Source of the DNA: an uncultured Treponema sp.
GTDB lineage: Bacteria > Spirochaetota > Spirochaetia > Treponematales > Treponemataceae
DNA: 64,000 nt
Assembly: GCA_937901865.1 (NCBI GenBank)
Contig: CALDID010000098.1
Location: 49,291 to 113,290 of the forward strand
Reading direction: 5' to 3'
This document shows positions 9,232 through 17,920 of this stretch, piece by piece. A model generated the notes under the pieces. The model was not told the origin of the DNA. It saw only the letters and a list, made by a program, of their open reading frames with translations, and did no database searches. The stretch's first letter is position 1, and the number at the start of each line of letters is the position of its first letter. The position numbers were made by a program, and so were the translations under genes.

Positions 9232-9552
9232 ATGGATTTTAAGACACGGCTTCGGGAGCAGATTGATTTTTTGGGCTTGCTGGATAAAGAAGTGGCAGAC
9301 AAAGCGGGAATTTCAAAATATTCGCTTGATACCTACGTTGGCGCGCGGGGGTGCATGCCTGCGGCGGACGTGGCGGTGCGGCTCGCAAAGGTGCTCGGCG
9401 TGTCTGTAGAATGGCTCATCACGGGCGAAGACGCGCGCACACCCACTGCCGACATAAATCTGCTCTATCACTACTATGCGCATTTAGGCGCGCACGACCG
9501 CAAAATGATACTTGCCCTCGCCAAAGAAATGTACGCCGATATTCCCTCTTAA
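9232..9552 (+). CDS. XRE-family HTH regulator
   Basis: The 106-residue protein has a Cro/CI-type helix-turn-helix in residues ~5-63: DKEVADKAGISKYSLDTYV is the HTH core and VLGVSVEWLITG is the usual closing segment. A short C-terminal tail (residues ~70-106) resembles the helical tails of small phage-type repressors. No clear Shine-Dalgarno precedes the ATG. The gene is richer in GC than the flanking operon. It is divergent from the RyR-TIR-caspase genes, and two dyads lie in the shared upstream region, so it probably represses the island and itself. Confidence 0.85.
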   Translation: MDFKTRLREQIDFLGLLDKEVADKAGISKYSLDTYVGARGCMPAADVAVRLAKVLGVSVEWLITGEDARTPTADINLLYHYYAHLGAHDRKMILALAKEMYADIPS

Positions 9553-9611
9553 TCTGTCTTTTACAGTTTTCAAAAATGACTAGTCAAGTTGTAAAAAATA
9601 TTAGTAAAAAA

Positions 9612-11195
9612 CTATTTCTTTTCCTTGATAAAGTTTCCGAGTGCAAAGAGCGCAATGCACAAAATACCCAAAAGTAAGCCTGAAGCACTCGCTTGCGCAT
9701 ATCGGTATGAGCTTGCAAGTCGATAGGTGTATAAGGCGAGCGTGTCGTAATGAGGAATAGCAAGTACGAGCGGCAATGTGGTATCTCCTGCGCTTGAGGC
9801 AAAGCAGAGAATAAAGGAGCTTATTATTGCTCTCTTGCTGCTTTTCAAATAAATATAAAATATTGTGTCTGTTTTATGAGGCGAAAGCATTGCCGCTACG
9901 TCGAGGGCTTCACTGCTTATCTTTTCTATGCTTGCCCAAAGCTGGCGAAATGCAAGGGGAAAGATGAGGGCTGTTTGCGAGGCGATAAGAAGAGCGACTG
10001 TTCCATTTTGCACCGCCCGTGTTATGCCAAACCCCATAACCACTGAAGACACCGCCATTGGCAGTATCGGGAGCGTTTTAAGCAGCGTTGAATCTTTCTT
10101 TGACGCTATGCGCAAAAAGACTGCATAGACGAAAGCAACGACAACACAAAAAAAAGATGTCATAATCCCTGTTTGTATTGTGTGAACAAGTGCTGTTCTA
10201 AAGCCTTTTGACGCGATAATCTTTTTTGCGACAGAGAGGGAAAAGTGAGGAAAGGCAGAAAAGGCAATGCAGAAGAGAGGAGAAGCAAAAAAGAGAATGA
10301 TAAGAAGAAAAAAAGGAAATGCAATCACTCTTTCAACTCCTGTTATGCGCCCTCGTTTTTGCTCTAATGCCGAGATTTCTGCTTTTTTGCCAGCGATTTT
10401 TCTTTCAAACGAAGAGTAAAGAAAGACGACTGCGATTGCGATGAGCGTTTCTGTGAGCGCGATAGATGAGGCGGAGCGCATATCAAGGGAACTTCTTGCG
10501 GCTTGATACAGCTCTACTTCAAGCGTGCTTGTGCCGACACCGCCAAATAAAAGCACGATTAAAAAGCTGAAAAAGCAATACAAAAATACAGGAATAAGAG
10601 AGCTTATAATGCAGCTTGAAAGCTGATGGAGCGTGATAGTGAAAAAAATGCGGAGTTTGCTTGCTCCGAGTATCTCGGCCGCCTCTGATTGCTCTTTTGA
10701 CAGATGAGCCCATGTGTCTGCAATCGTGGACATCACGAGCGGGAAATTATAAAACCCTTGCGCAATGATAATGCCTTTGAAAGAGTAGAGAAACGTAACG
10801 AGCTTTTTATCTGTATGAAACAGCGCAGAAAAAGCCCTGTTTAGCCCTCCGTTCATTCCAAAAAATCCCACATATCCTAAAGCGATGATGAGCGGCGGAA
10901 TAGAAAGCGGAACGGCAGAAGTGGAGGCTAAGAGTTTTCTAAAGACAAAGTTTTTGTGAGAAACAAAATATGCGGCACATAGCCCGACGGCAAGGGCGAT
11001 AAAAGCAGAAAGCGTCGCTTGTAAGAGCGTAAAGAGTGAAACTTTGCATAGCTGTTTTAAGCTAATCATTTTTGCAGATGAGGCGGAGGCAGTCGGAATA
11101 AATGCGAATATCAGCGGCAAAACAAAAGCGGCTACTGCTGCAAAAAATATAATTATTGCACACAGAACAACCGCTCTTTGAATAAATCGTTTCAA
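9612..11195 (-). CDS. thiP: Thiamine/iron-type ABC transporter permease
   Basis: The 527-residue protein contains two copies of the six-helix permease module. EAA-type loops are visible, e.g. EQSEAAEILGASKLRIFFTITL in the first half and SSEALDVAAMLSPHKTDTIFYIYL in the second. The length fits ThiP (about 530). It follows the binding-protein gene by 11 bp. The fused double-permease architecture is shared with Fe3+ permeases (FbpB/SfuB); the ThiB-like partner favours thiamine. No ATPase gene (thiQ) follows; the next gene is the convergent XRE regulator. Confidence 0.8.
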   Translation of the reverse strand: MKRFIQRAVVLCAIIIFFAAVAAFVLPLIFAFIPTASASSAKMISLKQLCKVSLFTLLQATLSAFIALAVGLCAAYFVSHKNFVFRKLLASTSAVPLSIPPLIIALGYVGFFGMNGGLNRAFSALFHTDKKLVTFLYSFKGIIIAQGFYNFPLVMSTIADTWAHLSKEQSEAAEILGASKLRIFFTITLHQLSSCIISSLIPVFLYCFFSFLIVLLFGGVGTSTLEVELYQAARSSLDMRSASSIALTETLIAIAVVFLYSSFERKIAGKKAEISALEQKRGRITGVERVIAFPFFLLIILFFASPLFCIAFSAFPHFSLSVAKKIIASKGFRTALVHTIQTGIMTSFFCVVVAFVYAVFLRIASKKDSTLLKTLPILPMAVSSVVMGFGITRAVQNGTVALLIASQTALIFPLAFRQLWASIEKISSEALDVAAMLSPHKTDTIFYIYLKSSKRAIISSFILCFASSAGDTTLPLVLAIPHYDTLALYTYRLASSYRYAQASASGLLLGILCIALFALGNFIKEKK

Positions 11196-11206
11196 TTTAT
11201 ATTCGT

Positions 11207-12262
11207 TTAGTTAGACAATAACGAGATAACGTCGTCTTTTGCTTTTTCCACATCGCTTGACTTTGCGCTTAACGTCTTTGTCGCTTTTGGAGCAGCTACA
11301 TTGTACGATTCTGGCAAATCAACACTCTTGTTTGCAGGATACATCCACTGCGTCAACGGCAACACAGCCTGTGCTTCTTTGCTGATTAAGAAATCGATAA
11401 ACGCCTTTGCGCCTTCCTTGTTTTTCGCACCTTTCAAGATACCCACGCCCTCAACTTGCATAGGGTGTCCTTCTTCAAAGATGAGTGTCTTGAATCGAGT
11501 TGACTTATCTTCTTCATAGTGATATGCAGGGCTTGTCGTATAGCTTATGACAAGCGGAGCCTCGCCAGAAGTAAACAGCCCGTATCCTGCCGTCCAGCCA
11601 GGAGCCATCGTGAGAATATTCGGCTTTAGCTCTTTCCAATAATCTGCGACGTTATCTCCAAACAACGCCACTGTCCACGCCACAAAGCCCAAACCTGGAG
11701 TACTGGTGCGAGGGTCCATAATGATGAGCTTTTTTTCATATTCGCTCTTTGTCAAATCTTCAAGGCTTTTCGGCTCTGCCACCTTGCTTTGCGTATCATA
11801 GATAATTGCGAAATGGCTGTAATCATACGGAGTTAAAATCCAGTTTCCGCCAAGCTCATCTTCAAGGCTTTTTTCGATGTTTTCTGCTCCGTTTGGCTTG
11901 TAGCTTTCCAAAATATCCGCTTCTATCACTTTAGAAAGCAAATTATTGTCAGCTCCCAAAAGCACATCTGCTTGAACCTTGTTCTTTTCAAGAATTGCCC
12001 TGCTTGTAGCCTGCCCTGCGTCTCCGCAATCGATAAGGTTTAACTCATAGCCTGTTTTCTCTTTGAAGAGCTTTGTGAGCTCAGGACCTGGCCCCCATTC
12101 GCCTGCAAAGCTGTCATACGCATACACCACAACAGATTTTGCTCTGACATCTTGCGTGCTCATTTTCTGCTTCTTCTTTCCAGAACCAAACAGCGAAAAG
12201 CTAGAAAATAATGTTCCTGCCGCAACAACTGCAATGCAAGAAAGCATAATCGACTTTTTCAT
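11207..12262 (-). CDS. thiB: Thiamine-type ABC transporter substrate-binding protein
   Basis: The 351-residue protein has an N-terminal signal peptide (residues 1-~27, no lipobox Cys), then the extracellular binding fold. VVVYAYDSFAGEWGPGPELT and the DCGDAGQATSRAILEK segment are typical of TbpA/ThiB, as are LLGADNNLL and DPRTSTPGLGFV. It binds thiamine (and its phosphates in characterised members) in the periplasm and delivers it to the adjacent permease. AAAGGAG lies 8 bases before the ATG, and a sigma70 promoter is visible upstream. Confidence 0.85.
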   Translation of the reverse strand: MKKSIMLSCIAVVAAGTLFSSFSLFGSGKKKQKMSTQDVRAKSVVVYAYDSFAGEWGPGPELTKLFKEKTGYELNLIDCGDAGQATSRAILEKNKVQADVLLGADNNLLSKVIEADILESYKPNGAENIEKSLEDELGGNWILTPYDYSHFAIIYDTQSKVAEPKSLEDLTKSEYEKKLIIMDPRTSTPGLGFVAWTVALFGDNVADYWKELKPNILTMAPGWTAGYGLFTSGEAPLVISYTTSPAYHYEEDKSTRFKTLIFEEGHPMQVEGVGILKGAKNKEGAKAFIDFLISKEAQAVLPLTQWMYPANKSVDLPESYNVAAPKATKTLSAKSSDVEKAKDDVISLLSN

Positions 12263-12324
12263 ACAAAACGCTCCTTTGAATATTCATATTTAGAAAAATT
12301 CATCTTTATCGATTTCTTTTAGAT

Positions 12325-12353
12325 ATGTTAGCTATAAAGCTATATAATGTCAA
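12325..12353 (-). promoter_or_regulatory. sigma70-type promoter of thiB
   Basis: Read on the minus strand: TTGACA (12353-12348), a 17-bp spacer, TAACAT (12330-12325). It lies 63 bp before the thiB ATG. No thiamine pyrophosphate riboswitch was found between it and the gene. Confidence 0.65.
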
Positions 12354-12371
12354 TGTATTTTTAAGTAAAAT

Positions 12372-12404
12372 AAAGGCTCTCAGCAAAAATCTGAAAGCCT
12401 TTTT
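12372..12404 (-). terminator. Hairpin terminator after asd
   Basis: A stem AAGGCTTTCAG / CTGAGAGCCTT with a short A/T loop lies 18 bp past the asd stop. The T-run is cleaner on the opposite strand, but asd is the only gene that reads into it. Confidence 0.6.
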
Positions 12405-12421
12405 AAGTTTATGGTACTATA

Positions 12422-13525
12422 TTACAAATTTTCAAAGAATCCCTTTGCTTTCAAAAGTTCTGCGTTCAAAATGCCGCCAAGAGCTGCACCTCGTTTTGTG
12501 TTGTGGCTCAATGCAACAAATTTCACATCAAACACATTGCACTTTCTCAATCTGCCGATAACGCACGCCATACCTTTTTCTGTTTCTCGGTCGCGGCGAG
12601 GCTGAGGACGGTTCTCTTCGTGTCGAATGACAATCGGCTTTTCTGGTGCGCTTGGTAATTTGAGCTCTTGCGGAACAGAAGCAAAGGAAGTCCACACCCG
12701 CTCAATCTCTTCAAGCGACGGCTTCTTTTCCTCTGGCAAATCGAATTCAAGACTCACTGTGGCTGTGTGTCCATCGATGACAGGCACGCGAGTGCACGTT
12801 GAAGACACTATTGGCAAATCTGCATTCGCGATTTCCTCTCCTGACACCTTTCCTAAAATCTTCAAGCACTCTTTTTCAGTCTTCTCTTCTTCTCCGCTGA
12901 TAAACGGCACAATGTTGTCAATCATATCGAATGAAGCTACTCCAGGGTATCCTGCGCCAGATGTGGCTTGCAGAGTGGTTACAATCATTCTTTTTACAGG
13001 ATAGCCTGCTTGAATGAGTGCGTAAAGCGGCATCATATACGTTTGCAGCGAGCAGTTCGGCTTAACGGCGATAAATCCCTTATCCCAACCGTGATGAGCC
13101 TTTTGCTTTTCGATGATGTCGAGATGAGAATAGTTGATTTCGGGGATAAGCATAGGAACGTCGGAAGTCCATCGATTTGCGCTTGCATTAGACACGACAG
13201 GGATTCCTTCTGCGGCATACGCTTCTTCCAAAGCCTTTATCTCGTCTTTGCTCATCTCAAGGGCAGAGAAAACAAATTTGCACTTTCCCAATGCTTTCTT
13301 TGCGTCGTTTGCGTCTTCTACAACCAAATCCGCCACTGAACTCGGAATATCGCTTCCGATGAGCCATCTATTTTTTACAGCATCTTTGTAAGCCTTTCCT
13401 GCGCTTCGTGGGCTTGCCGCCACATACGACACTTCAAACCACGGGTGATTTTCAAGCAAATGAATATATCTCTGCCCAACCATTCCCGTAGCTCCTAACA
13501 CGCCGACCTTTATCTTATCTGCCAT
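12422..13525 (-). CDS. asd: Aspartate-semialdehyde dehydrogenase
   Basis: The 367-residue enzyme reduces aspartyl phosphate to aspartate semialdehyde with NADPH, the branch-point step towards lysine, threonine and methionine. The N-terminal Rossmann motif is VGVLGATGMVGQRYI; the active-site Cys158 sits in PNCSLQ; EFDLPEEK and the RIGRLRKC-like end (VIGRLRKCNVFDVKF) are typical of the archaeal/fungal-type subfamily rather than the E. coli type. AGGAGG precedes the ATG. It is 37 bp downstream of dapA, in the same operon. Confidence 0.92.
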   Translation of the reverse strand: MADKIKVGVLGATGMVGQRYIHLLENHPWFEVSYVAASPRSAGKAYKDAVKNRWLIGSDIPSSVADLVVEDANDAKKALGKCKFVFSALEMSKDEIKALEEAYAAEGIPVVSNASANRWTSDVPMLIPEINYSHLDIIEKQKAHHGWDKGFIAVKPNCSLQTYMMPLYALIQAGYPVKRMIVTTLQATSGAGYPGVASFDMIDNIVPFISGEEEKTEKECLKILGKVSGEEIANADLPIVSSTCTRVPVIDGHTATVSLEFDLPEEKKPSLEEIERVWTSFASVPQELKLPSAPEKPIVIRHEENRPQPRRDRETEKGMACVIGRLRKCNVFDVKFVALSHNTKRGAALGGILNAELLKAKGFFENL

Positions 13526-13562
13526 ACAAAAATCCTCCTATAATATCGATTGCAAAAAGCCC

Positions 13563-14471
13563 TTAGAGATTGCACTCTTTGAGAGCCGCTTCAATCACTT
13601 TCTTTGCATTGTCGTTCACTTCTACCAACGGCAAGCGTACTGCTCCTGCTGGCAATCCTTTGACGTTCATCGCATACTTTATCGAAGTCGGGTTTCCGTC
13701 TACGAATGCCGCCTTAAAGAATGGCAAAAGCCTGTAATGCAGTGTCCTTGCTTCATTCCATTTCCCCTCTAACGCGTCGTGTACCATTTCGGTAACGAGA
13801 GCAGGAGCGAGGTTTGACACAACCGAGATAACTCCATCGCCACCCACCGAAAGAAGCGGCAACGTTAAAGAATCATCTCCGCTCAACACAGAAAAGTTTT
13901 CTTTCTTGCTCTTAATTTCTGCGATAACGTCCATCATCTGATTGATGTTGCCGCTCGCCTCTTTCACGGCGATGATATGCGGCAATTCGGCAATGCGCTT
14001 GAGAAGAGCGGTCGGGATATTCTTTCCCGTTCTTCCCTGAATATTGTACACAACGATAGGCACGCCGACTTTTGAAACAGCCTCAAAGTGCCTAAAAATA
14101 CCCTCGTCAGAAGGCTTGTTATAGTACGGGGTAACCACAAGAGCTGCGTCAGCTCCTGCTTTTTTGGCTCTTTCGCAGTATTTCACAGCATCACGAGTAT
14201 TGTTGCTTCCTGCACCCAAGACGACAGGAACTTTTTTGCCTGTCTTTTTCTCGAATGATTTTACTTCTTCCATAACGATTTCGATGATTTTGTCTTCTTC
14301 CGTGTTTTCATCGAGAGTTGGAGTTTCTGCTGTTGTCCCGAGAGGAACAAGCCCGTCGATTCCATTTTCTAGCTGATACTTGACGAGTTTGCGCCAACCG
14401 TCATAATCCACGCTAGAGTCCGCATGCATTGGAGTAACAAGAGCTGTAAAAGCACCGCGTAATGTAGCCAT
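13563..14471 (-). CDS. dapA: 4-hydroxy-tetrahydrodipicolinate synthase
   Basis: The 302-residue TIM-barrel aldolase condenses pyruvate with aspartate semialdehyde. Visible motifs are LGTTAET (Thr46, Thr47), PYYN (Tyr116/117), the Schiff-base Lys170 in VKEASGN, and GGDGVISV. GAGG precedes the ATG. It is first of the dapA-asd pair and consumes the product of Asd, so the two genes catalyse consecutive steps. LysA at 29417 completes the pathway end. No lysine riboswitch was recognised upstream. Confidence 0.93.
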   Translation of the reverse strand: MATLRGAFTALVTPMHADSSVDYDGWRKLVKYQLENGIDGLVPLGTTAETPTLDENTEEDKIIEIVMEEVKSFEKKTGKKVPVVLGAGSNNTRDAVKYCERAKKAGADAALVVTPYYNKPSDEGIFRHFEAVSKVGVPIVVYNIQGRTGKNIPTALLKRIAELPHIIAVKEASGNINQMMDVIAEIKSKKENFSVLSGDDSLTLPLLSVGGDGVISVVSNLAPALVTEMVHDALEGKWNEARTLHYRLLPFFKAAFVDGNPTSIKYAMNVKGLPAGAVRLPLVEVNDNAKKVIEAALKECNL

Positions 14472-14595
14472 ATCATTGCCTCATAGTGTATTTATACAAG
14501 ATATATGCAAATTATTGCATTTTTATGCAAAATAATCAATAGCAAATTTGCTTTATTGTGGCTAAACTTCTCAATTCTGATTTTACTTTTCACAA

Positions 14596-14812
14596 AGTAA
14601 GTTCTCGGCTTCGACAAGGTAAGTTCTCGGCTTCGACAAAGTAAGTTCTCGGCTTCGACAAAGTAAGTTCTCGGCTTCGACAAAGTAAGTCCTCGACTTC
14701 GACAAAGAAAGTCCTCAGCTTCGATACTAGACTGATTTCATCTCCGATACTAGACTGGTTTCAACTCCGATACTAGACTGATTTCATCTTCGATACTAGA
14801 CTGGGAATCTGA
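14596..14812. repeat. Two abutting intergenic tandem arrays (22-bp x6, 23-bp x4)
   Basis: The 424-bp gap between dapA and rlpA holds two different arrays head to tail. The first has six copies of a 22-bp unit with core GTAAGTTCTCGGCTTCGAC (14596-14727), the last two diverged. The second has four copies of a 23-bp unit beginning CGATACTAGACTG (14722-14812). The junction copy shares CTTCGA. No gene, cas gene or coding signal is associated. The remainder of the gap is AT-rich and contains the dapA upstream region. Confidence 0.9.
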
Positions 14813-14895
14813 CAAAAGTGTTTTAACGCTAAATTACTTTATATAATATTTCGATAATTTTAATTGAATGATTTTTGGGTAATTTTGGAGATGAT

Positions 14896-15654
14896 ATGAG
14901 AAAGATACGACTGATTTTCTCTGTGGCATTGTTTTTCGCTTTGTGTGTGCCTTGTTTTGCGAACGAGATGTTTAAAACAGGCGTAGTAGCTTCTTTTTAT
15001 GCTGACAAGTTTCACGGCAGAAAGACTGCAAGCGGCGAAAAGTTTAATATGTATGATTACACGGCTGCTCATAAAACGCTTCCGTTCGGCACTATCTTGA
15101 AGGTAACTAATCTGAGCAACGGAAAAAGCGTCAATGTGCGTGTAAATGATAGAGGTCCTTTCGCTAAAGGAAGAGAAATCGATTTGTCGAAAGCGGCGGC
15201 GATTGAGCTGGATATGATAGAGGCAGGAGAGGCGACGGTTTCTCTTGAGATTGTTTCTGATTCTAAAACAGAGGTTGCAAGCTCTACTAAGACGATGACG
15301 ATTGAAAAGAAGGGCAAAAATCAGACAAGCACGACGACCACCACGAAAACGACGACAAAAACGGCTTCTAGCAACAAAGCTGCTGAAGTTGCGGAGAAAG
15401 CTAGAAAGAAGGAAGAGCAAGTTGCTTCTTTGAAGTGGGATATTCAAATTGGTGCATACGGCAAAAAGGATAACGCCGAGAATATGGCAAAAAGACTTAC
15501 TGACGCAGGCTTTGAAAATGTGGTGTTCCAAAAAGGACCTTCTGTAATTCGTGTTGTTATTCACGATATTCCGACGGATAACGTGCAGCAAACGCTGATT
15601 GACCTTGAAAAACAGGGCTTTACAGACTATTTTGTCAGAGATAGAGCGGATTAA
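14896..15654 (+). CDS. rlpA: RlpA-like septal ring lytic transglycosylase (DPBB + SPOR)
   Basis: Start at 14896 (MRKIRLIF) is preferred over 14875 because GGAG lies 7 bases before it and a signal peptide begins there. After cleavage near CFANE comes a double-psi beta-barrel ([23 protein letters not shown] ... VRVNDRGPF), then a Thr/Lys-rich linker, then a C-terminal SPOR domain ([21 protein letters not shown]) that binds denuded septal peptidoglycan. RlpA cleaves or remodels glycan at division sites. Transcribed alone towards rplM. Confidence 0.85.
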   Translation: MRKIRLIFSVALFFALCVPCFANEMFKTGVVASFYADKFHGRKTASGEKFNMYDYTAAHKTLPFGTILKVTNLSNGKSVNVRVNDRGPFAKGREIDLSKAAAIELDMIEAGEATVSLEIVSDSKTEVASSTKTMTIEKKGKNQTSTTTTTKTTTKTASSNKAAEVAEKARKKEEQVASLKWDIQIGAYGKKDNAENMAKRLTDAGFENVVFQKGPSVIRVVIHDIPTDNVQQTLIDLEKQGFTDYFVRDRAD

Positions 15655-15678
15655 CTGTTTTTAAATAAAGAATTTATA

Positions 15679-15812
15679 TTGACATCATTTTTGAATTTAT
15701 GATATATTTTAGTCCCCGTATATTGTAAGTTCAGTGAATGCTTCAACACTGAAATACGCTGACAAGCCGATGCTAGGTGGAAAGCGCAATATTTTTGTTT
15801 TAAGGTACTATA
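15679..15812 (+). promoter_or_regulatory. rplM promoter and structured leader
   Basis: TTGACA (15679-15684) and TATATT (15703-15708) are 18 bp apart. They precede a ~100-nt leader containing a hairpin TTCAGTG (15730-15736) / CACTGAA (15747-15753) and a GC-rich stretch just before the ATG. Ribosomal-protein leaders of this size often bind L13 or another r-protein; that role here is inference. Confidence 0.5.
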
Positions 15813-16241
15813 ATGAAGACTATTTTCGTAAACGAAAAAGAACAGGTACGCAATTGGTACATCGTAGACGCTGCTAACAAGCCGCTTGGTCGCGTTGCAG
15901 CTGCTGTTGCTGCTATTCTTCGCGGAAAGAATAAGGCTACTTACACTCCAAATCAGAATATGGGTGACTATGTAGTAGTTATCAATGCTGATAAGGTTAC
16001 TGTTTCTGGAAACAAGGGTGAAGATATGATGTATCGCCATCACACTGGCTTCGTAAATGGATTGCGTGAGTACTCATTTGATGAGCTGCTTTCTCGCCAC
16101 CCTGTAGACCCATTCCGCAGAACTTTAGCTGGTATGCTTCCTAATGGAAGACTCGGAAGAGCTTTGATGGACAATGTGAAGATTTATGCAGGTGCAGAAC
16201 ACCCACATACAGCACAGAACCCTCAGCCACTTGAAGTTTAG
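15813..16241 (+). CDS. rplM: 50S ribosomal protein L13
   Basis: The 142-residue protein matches L13: WYIVDAANKPLGRVAAAVAAILRGK near the N-terminus, then NADKVTVSGNK and the LPNGRLGRALMDNVKIYAGAEHPH segment. It binds 23S rRNA early in 50S assembly. It is followed 14 bp later by rpsI, the conserved rplM-rpsI order. Confidence 0.97.
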   Translation: MKTIFVNEKEQVRNWYIVDAANKPLGRVAAAVAAILRGKNKATYTPNQNMGDYVVVINADKVTVSGNKGEDMMYRHHTGFVNGLREYSFDELLSRHPVDPFRRTLAGMLPNGRLGRALMDNVKIYAGAEHPHTAQNPQPLEV

Positions 16242-16255
16242 TTTAGGAGTCTATC

Positions 16256-16651
16256 ATGAGTGTTAAGAATATTGCTATTGGCACAGGAAGAAGAAAGACT
16301 GCAACAGCACGTGTTTTTATGCGTGATGGAACAGGTAAGATTGTTGTCAACGGAAAAGAGCTTAAAGAGTACTTCACAAGCATCGACCTTATCCGCACTG
16401 TAAATCAGCCGCTCGTTGTTACTTCAAGCGACAACAAGTATGACATTTTAATCAATGTTTCTGGTGGTGGATTGAACGGACAGGCTGCAGCTTGCTTGCA
16501 TGGTATCGCTCGCGCATTGACACAGATTGACCCAGACAGCCGCACAGCTCTCAAGGCTAACGGTTATCTTACTCGCGATTCTCGTATGGTAGAGCGCAAG
16601 AAGTACGGTCAGCGCGGCGCACGCAGAAGATTCCAGTTCTCAAAGCGTTAG
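16256..16651 (+). CDS. rpsI: 30S ribosomal protein S9
   Basis: The 131-residue protein shows [26 protein letters not shown] at the N-terminus and the invariant basic tail ending [16 protein letters not shown], which reaches the P-site tRNA. GGAG precedes the ATG. Second gene of the rplM operon. Confidence 0.97.
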   Translation: MSVKNIAIGTGRRKTATARVFMRDGTGKIVVNGKELKEYFTSIDLIRTVNQPLVVTSSDNKYDILINVSGGGLNGQAAACLHGIARALTQIDPDSRTALKANGYLTRDSRMVERKKYGQRGARRRFQFSKR

Positions 16652-16664
16652 TTCGCATTTCTGC

Positions 16665-17306
16665 ATGGTTATATGTGCAGTTCAAGAGGTTCCTTTTGGT
16701 TGTTTGAAAATCTCAACTACAGAGGAGCCTTCTTTTTTTATCAGAGAAAGCTATTTAAGCGTTCTGAGTGCTGAAAAATTAGAAAATCTTATGTCTTATT
16801 CTCTTACGGCTGAAATATCTCCTCTTTCTTTGAGCGAGGAAGAAGAACTTGATATGAAGAGAGCCAAAAATGCCTATCTTGCCGAAAAATGCGCAGTAAG
16901 CTTTATTTCGAGAGCAGAGCAATGCAGATATATGCTTTCAAGAAAACTTGAAGCAAAGGGCTTTGATAAGATGTCTATTTCTAAAGCACTTGACTATCTT
17001 GAAGCAACGAATATCCTTGATGATTATCGCTATAGTCTTTCCTATCTTCATTCGCGAGCAGAAAAAAGAGAGGGCAGATTAAAGATGATGGCGAATCTTT
17101 CAAGTCGGGGAATAAAGAAAGATGTTGCTGTAAGCGTGATAGACACTTTTTTTTCAGAAAGAAGCGAAAATGATGAAAATGAAAAATGCAAAAAAGAATA
17201 TAAAAAGCTAAAAGACAAAGGACTTGAAGATAAAAAAATATATGATAGATTGTGTAGACTTGGTTTTTCTAGTAAAATCATAAGAGAGACAAAGAGGTCA
17301 TTATGA
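16665..17306 (+). CDS. recX: RecX-family regulator of RecA
   Basis: The 213-residue protein ends with the three-helix repeats of RecX: ISRAEQCRYMLSRKLEAKGF, then ISKALDYLEATNILDDYRYSLSYLHSR, then LKMMANLSSRGIKKDVAVSVID and a final RLCRLGFSSKIIRE. RecX binds and inhibits RecA filaments. The first ~70 residues are not recognised, and the start at 16665 has no clear ribosome-binding site, so the true start could be internal. It overlaps the next gene by ATGA. Confidence 0.8.
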   Translation: MVICAVQEVPFGCLKISTTEEPSFFIRESYLSVLSAEKLENLMSYSLTAEISPLSLSEEEELDMKRAKNAYLAEKCAVSFISRAEQCRYMLSRKLEAKGFDKMSISKALDYLEATNILDDYRYSLSYLHSRAEKREGRLKMMANLSSRGIKKDVAVSVIDTFFSERSENDENEKCKKEYKKLKDKGLEDKKIYDRLCRLGFSSKIIRETKRSL

Positions 17307-17920
17307 AAGACGAAAAAAAGGCAGTGCTGTATTCTGCACTTGAGGTATCAAAAATCTGTGGCGTGGTAAATCAGACTGCTATTAACTGGATTCGTGGCAA
17401 TGCGCTCAAGGCATTTAAGACTCCTGGCGGTCAGTTTCGCGTGTATCCTGATGATTTGGCAGAGTTTATGCTTTCTCGAAATTTGAGAGTGCCTGAAGAG
17501 GTTGTCGCAAATTGCAAGAATAAAGACCGCTTGCATTCACAGAGCGTGTTAATTGTCGATGATGATGAGGGACTGAATGCTGTTATAGCAAAATATTTGG
17601 AAAAGCGATTTTCGGCTATGCAGATTTATCAGGCATACGATGGATTTGACGCAGGTGTGCAATTAAGCGAAAAACACCCGAAAAGCGTTATCTTAGACCT
17701 TGATTTGCCAGAGGTAAACGGCTTTGATTTGTGCCGCCGCATAAAAGAAGGAGAAAACTTCGGTAAGCCTGAAATAATCGTTGTTACAGCTCTTGATGAT
17801 AATACGATAGAAGCAAAGATGGCAGAGCTGGGAATAAAGCACTTTTTTAGAAAGCCTTTAATGCTCCCAACTCTTGCAGATGTTCTTCACGAAATCTTAT
17901 TCGGCAAAGAAAATAATTAG
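17303..17920 (+). CDS. DNA-binding (excisionase-type HTH) response regulator
   Basis: The 205-residue protein has an unusual order: residues ~8-60 are a winged-helix of the excisionase/MerR type (ALEVSKICGVVNQTAINWI, then TPGGQFRVYPDDLAEFM), and residues ~80-200 are a receiver domain (VLIVDDDEGL, phosphoacceptor Asp132 in LDLDLPEVNG, VTAL, FRKP). Standard response regulators have the receiver first. It is coupled to recX by an ATGA overlap and ends 4 bp into the convergent sppA. The cognate kinase is not in the window. Confidence 0.85.
   Translation: MKDEKKAVLYSALEVSKICGVVNQTAINWIRGNALKAFKTPGGQFRVYPDDLAEFMLSRNLRVPEEVVANCKNKDRLHSQSVLIVDDDEGLNAVIAKYLEKRFSAMQIYQAYDGFDAGVQLSEKHPKSVILDLDLPEVNGFDLCRRIKEGENFGKPEIIVVTALDDNTIEAKMAELGIKHFFRKPLMLPTLADVLHEILFGKENN

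Noticed and set aside
12263..12421. CTGAGAG in the thiB upstream region, like a TPP riboswitch thi-box
   Set aside because: It is part of the asd terminator stem (GCTGAGAGCC). It lies upstream of the promoter, and none of the other conserved TPP segments are present.
14492..14683. Minus-strand open frame across the 22-bp repeats
   Set aside because: Its repeated peptide is only the repeat unit translated; no start signals or composition of a gene.
14596..14812. CRISPR array
   Set aside because: The units are contiguous without unique spacers, too short, and no cas genes are present.
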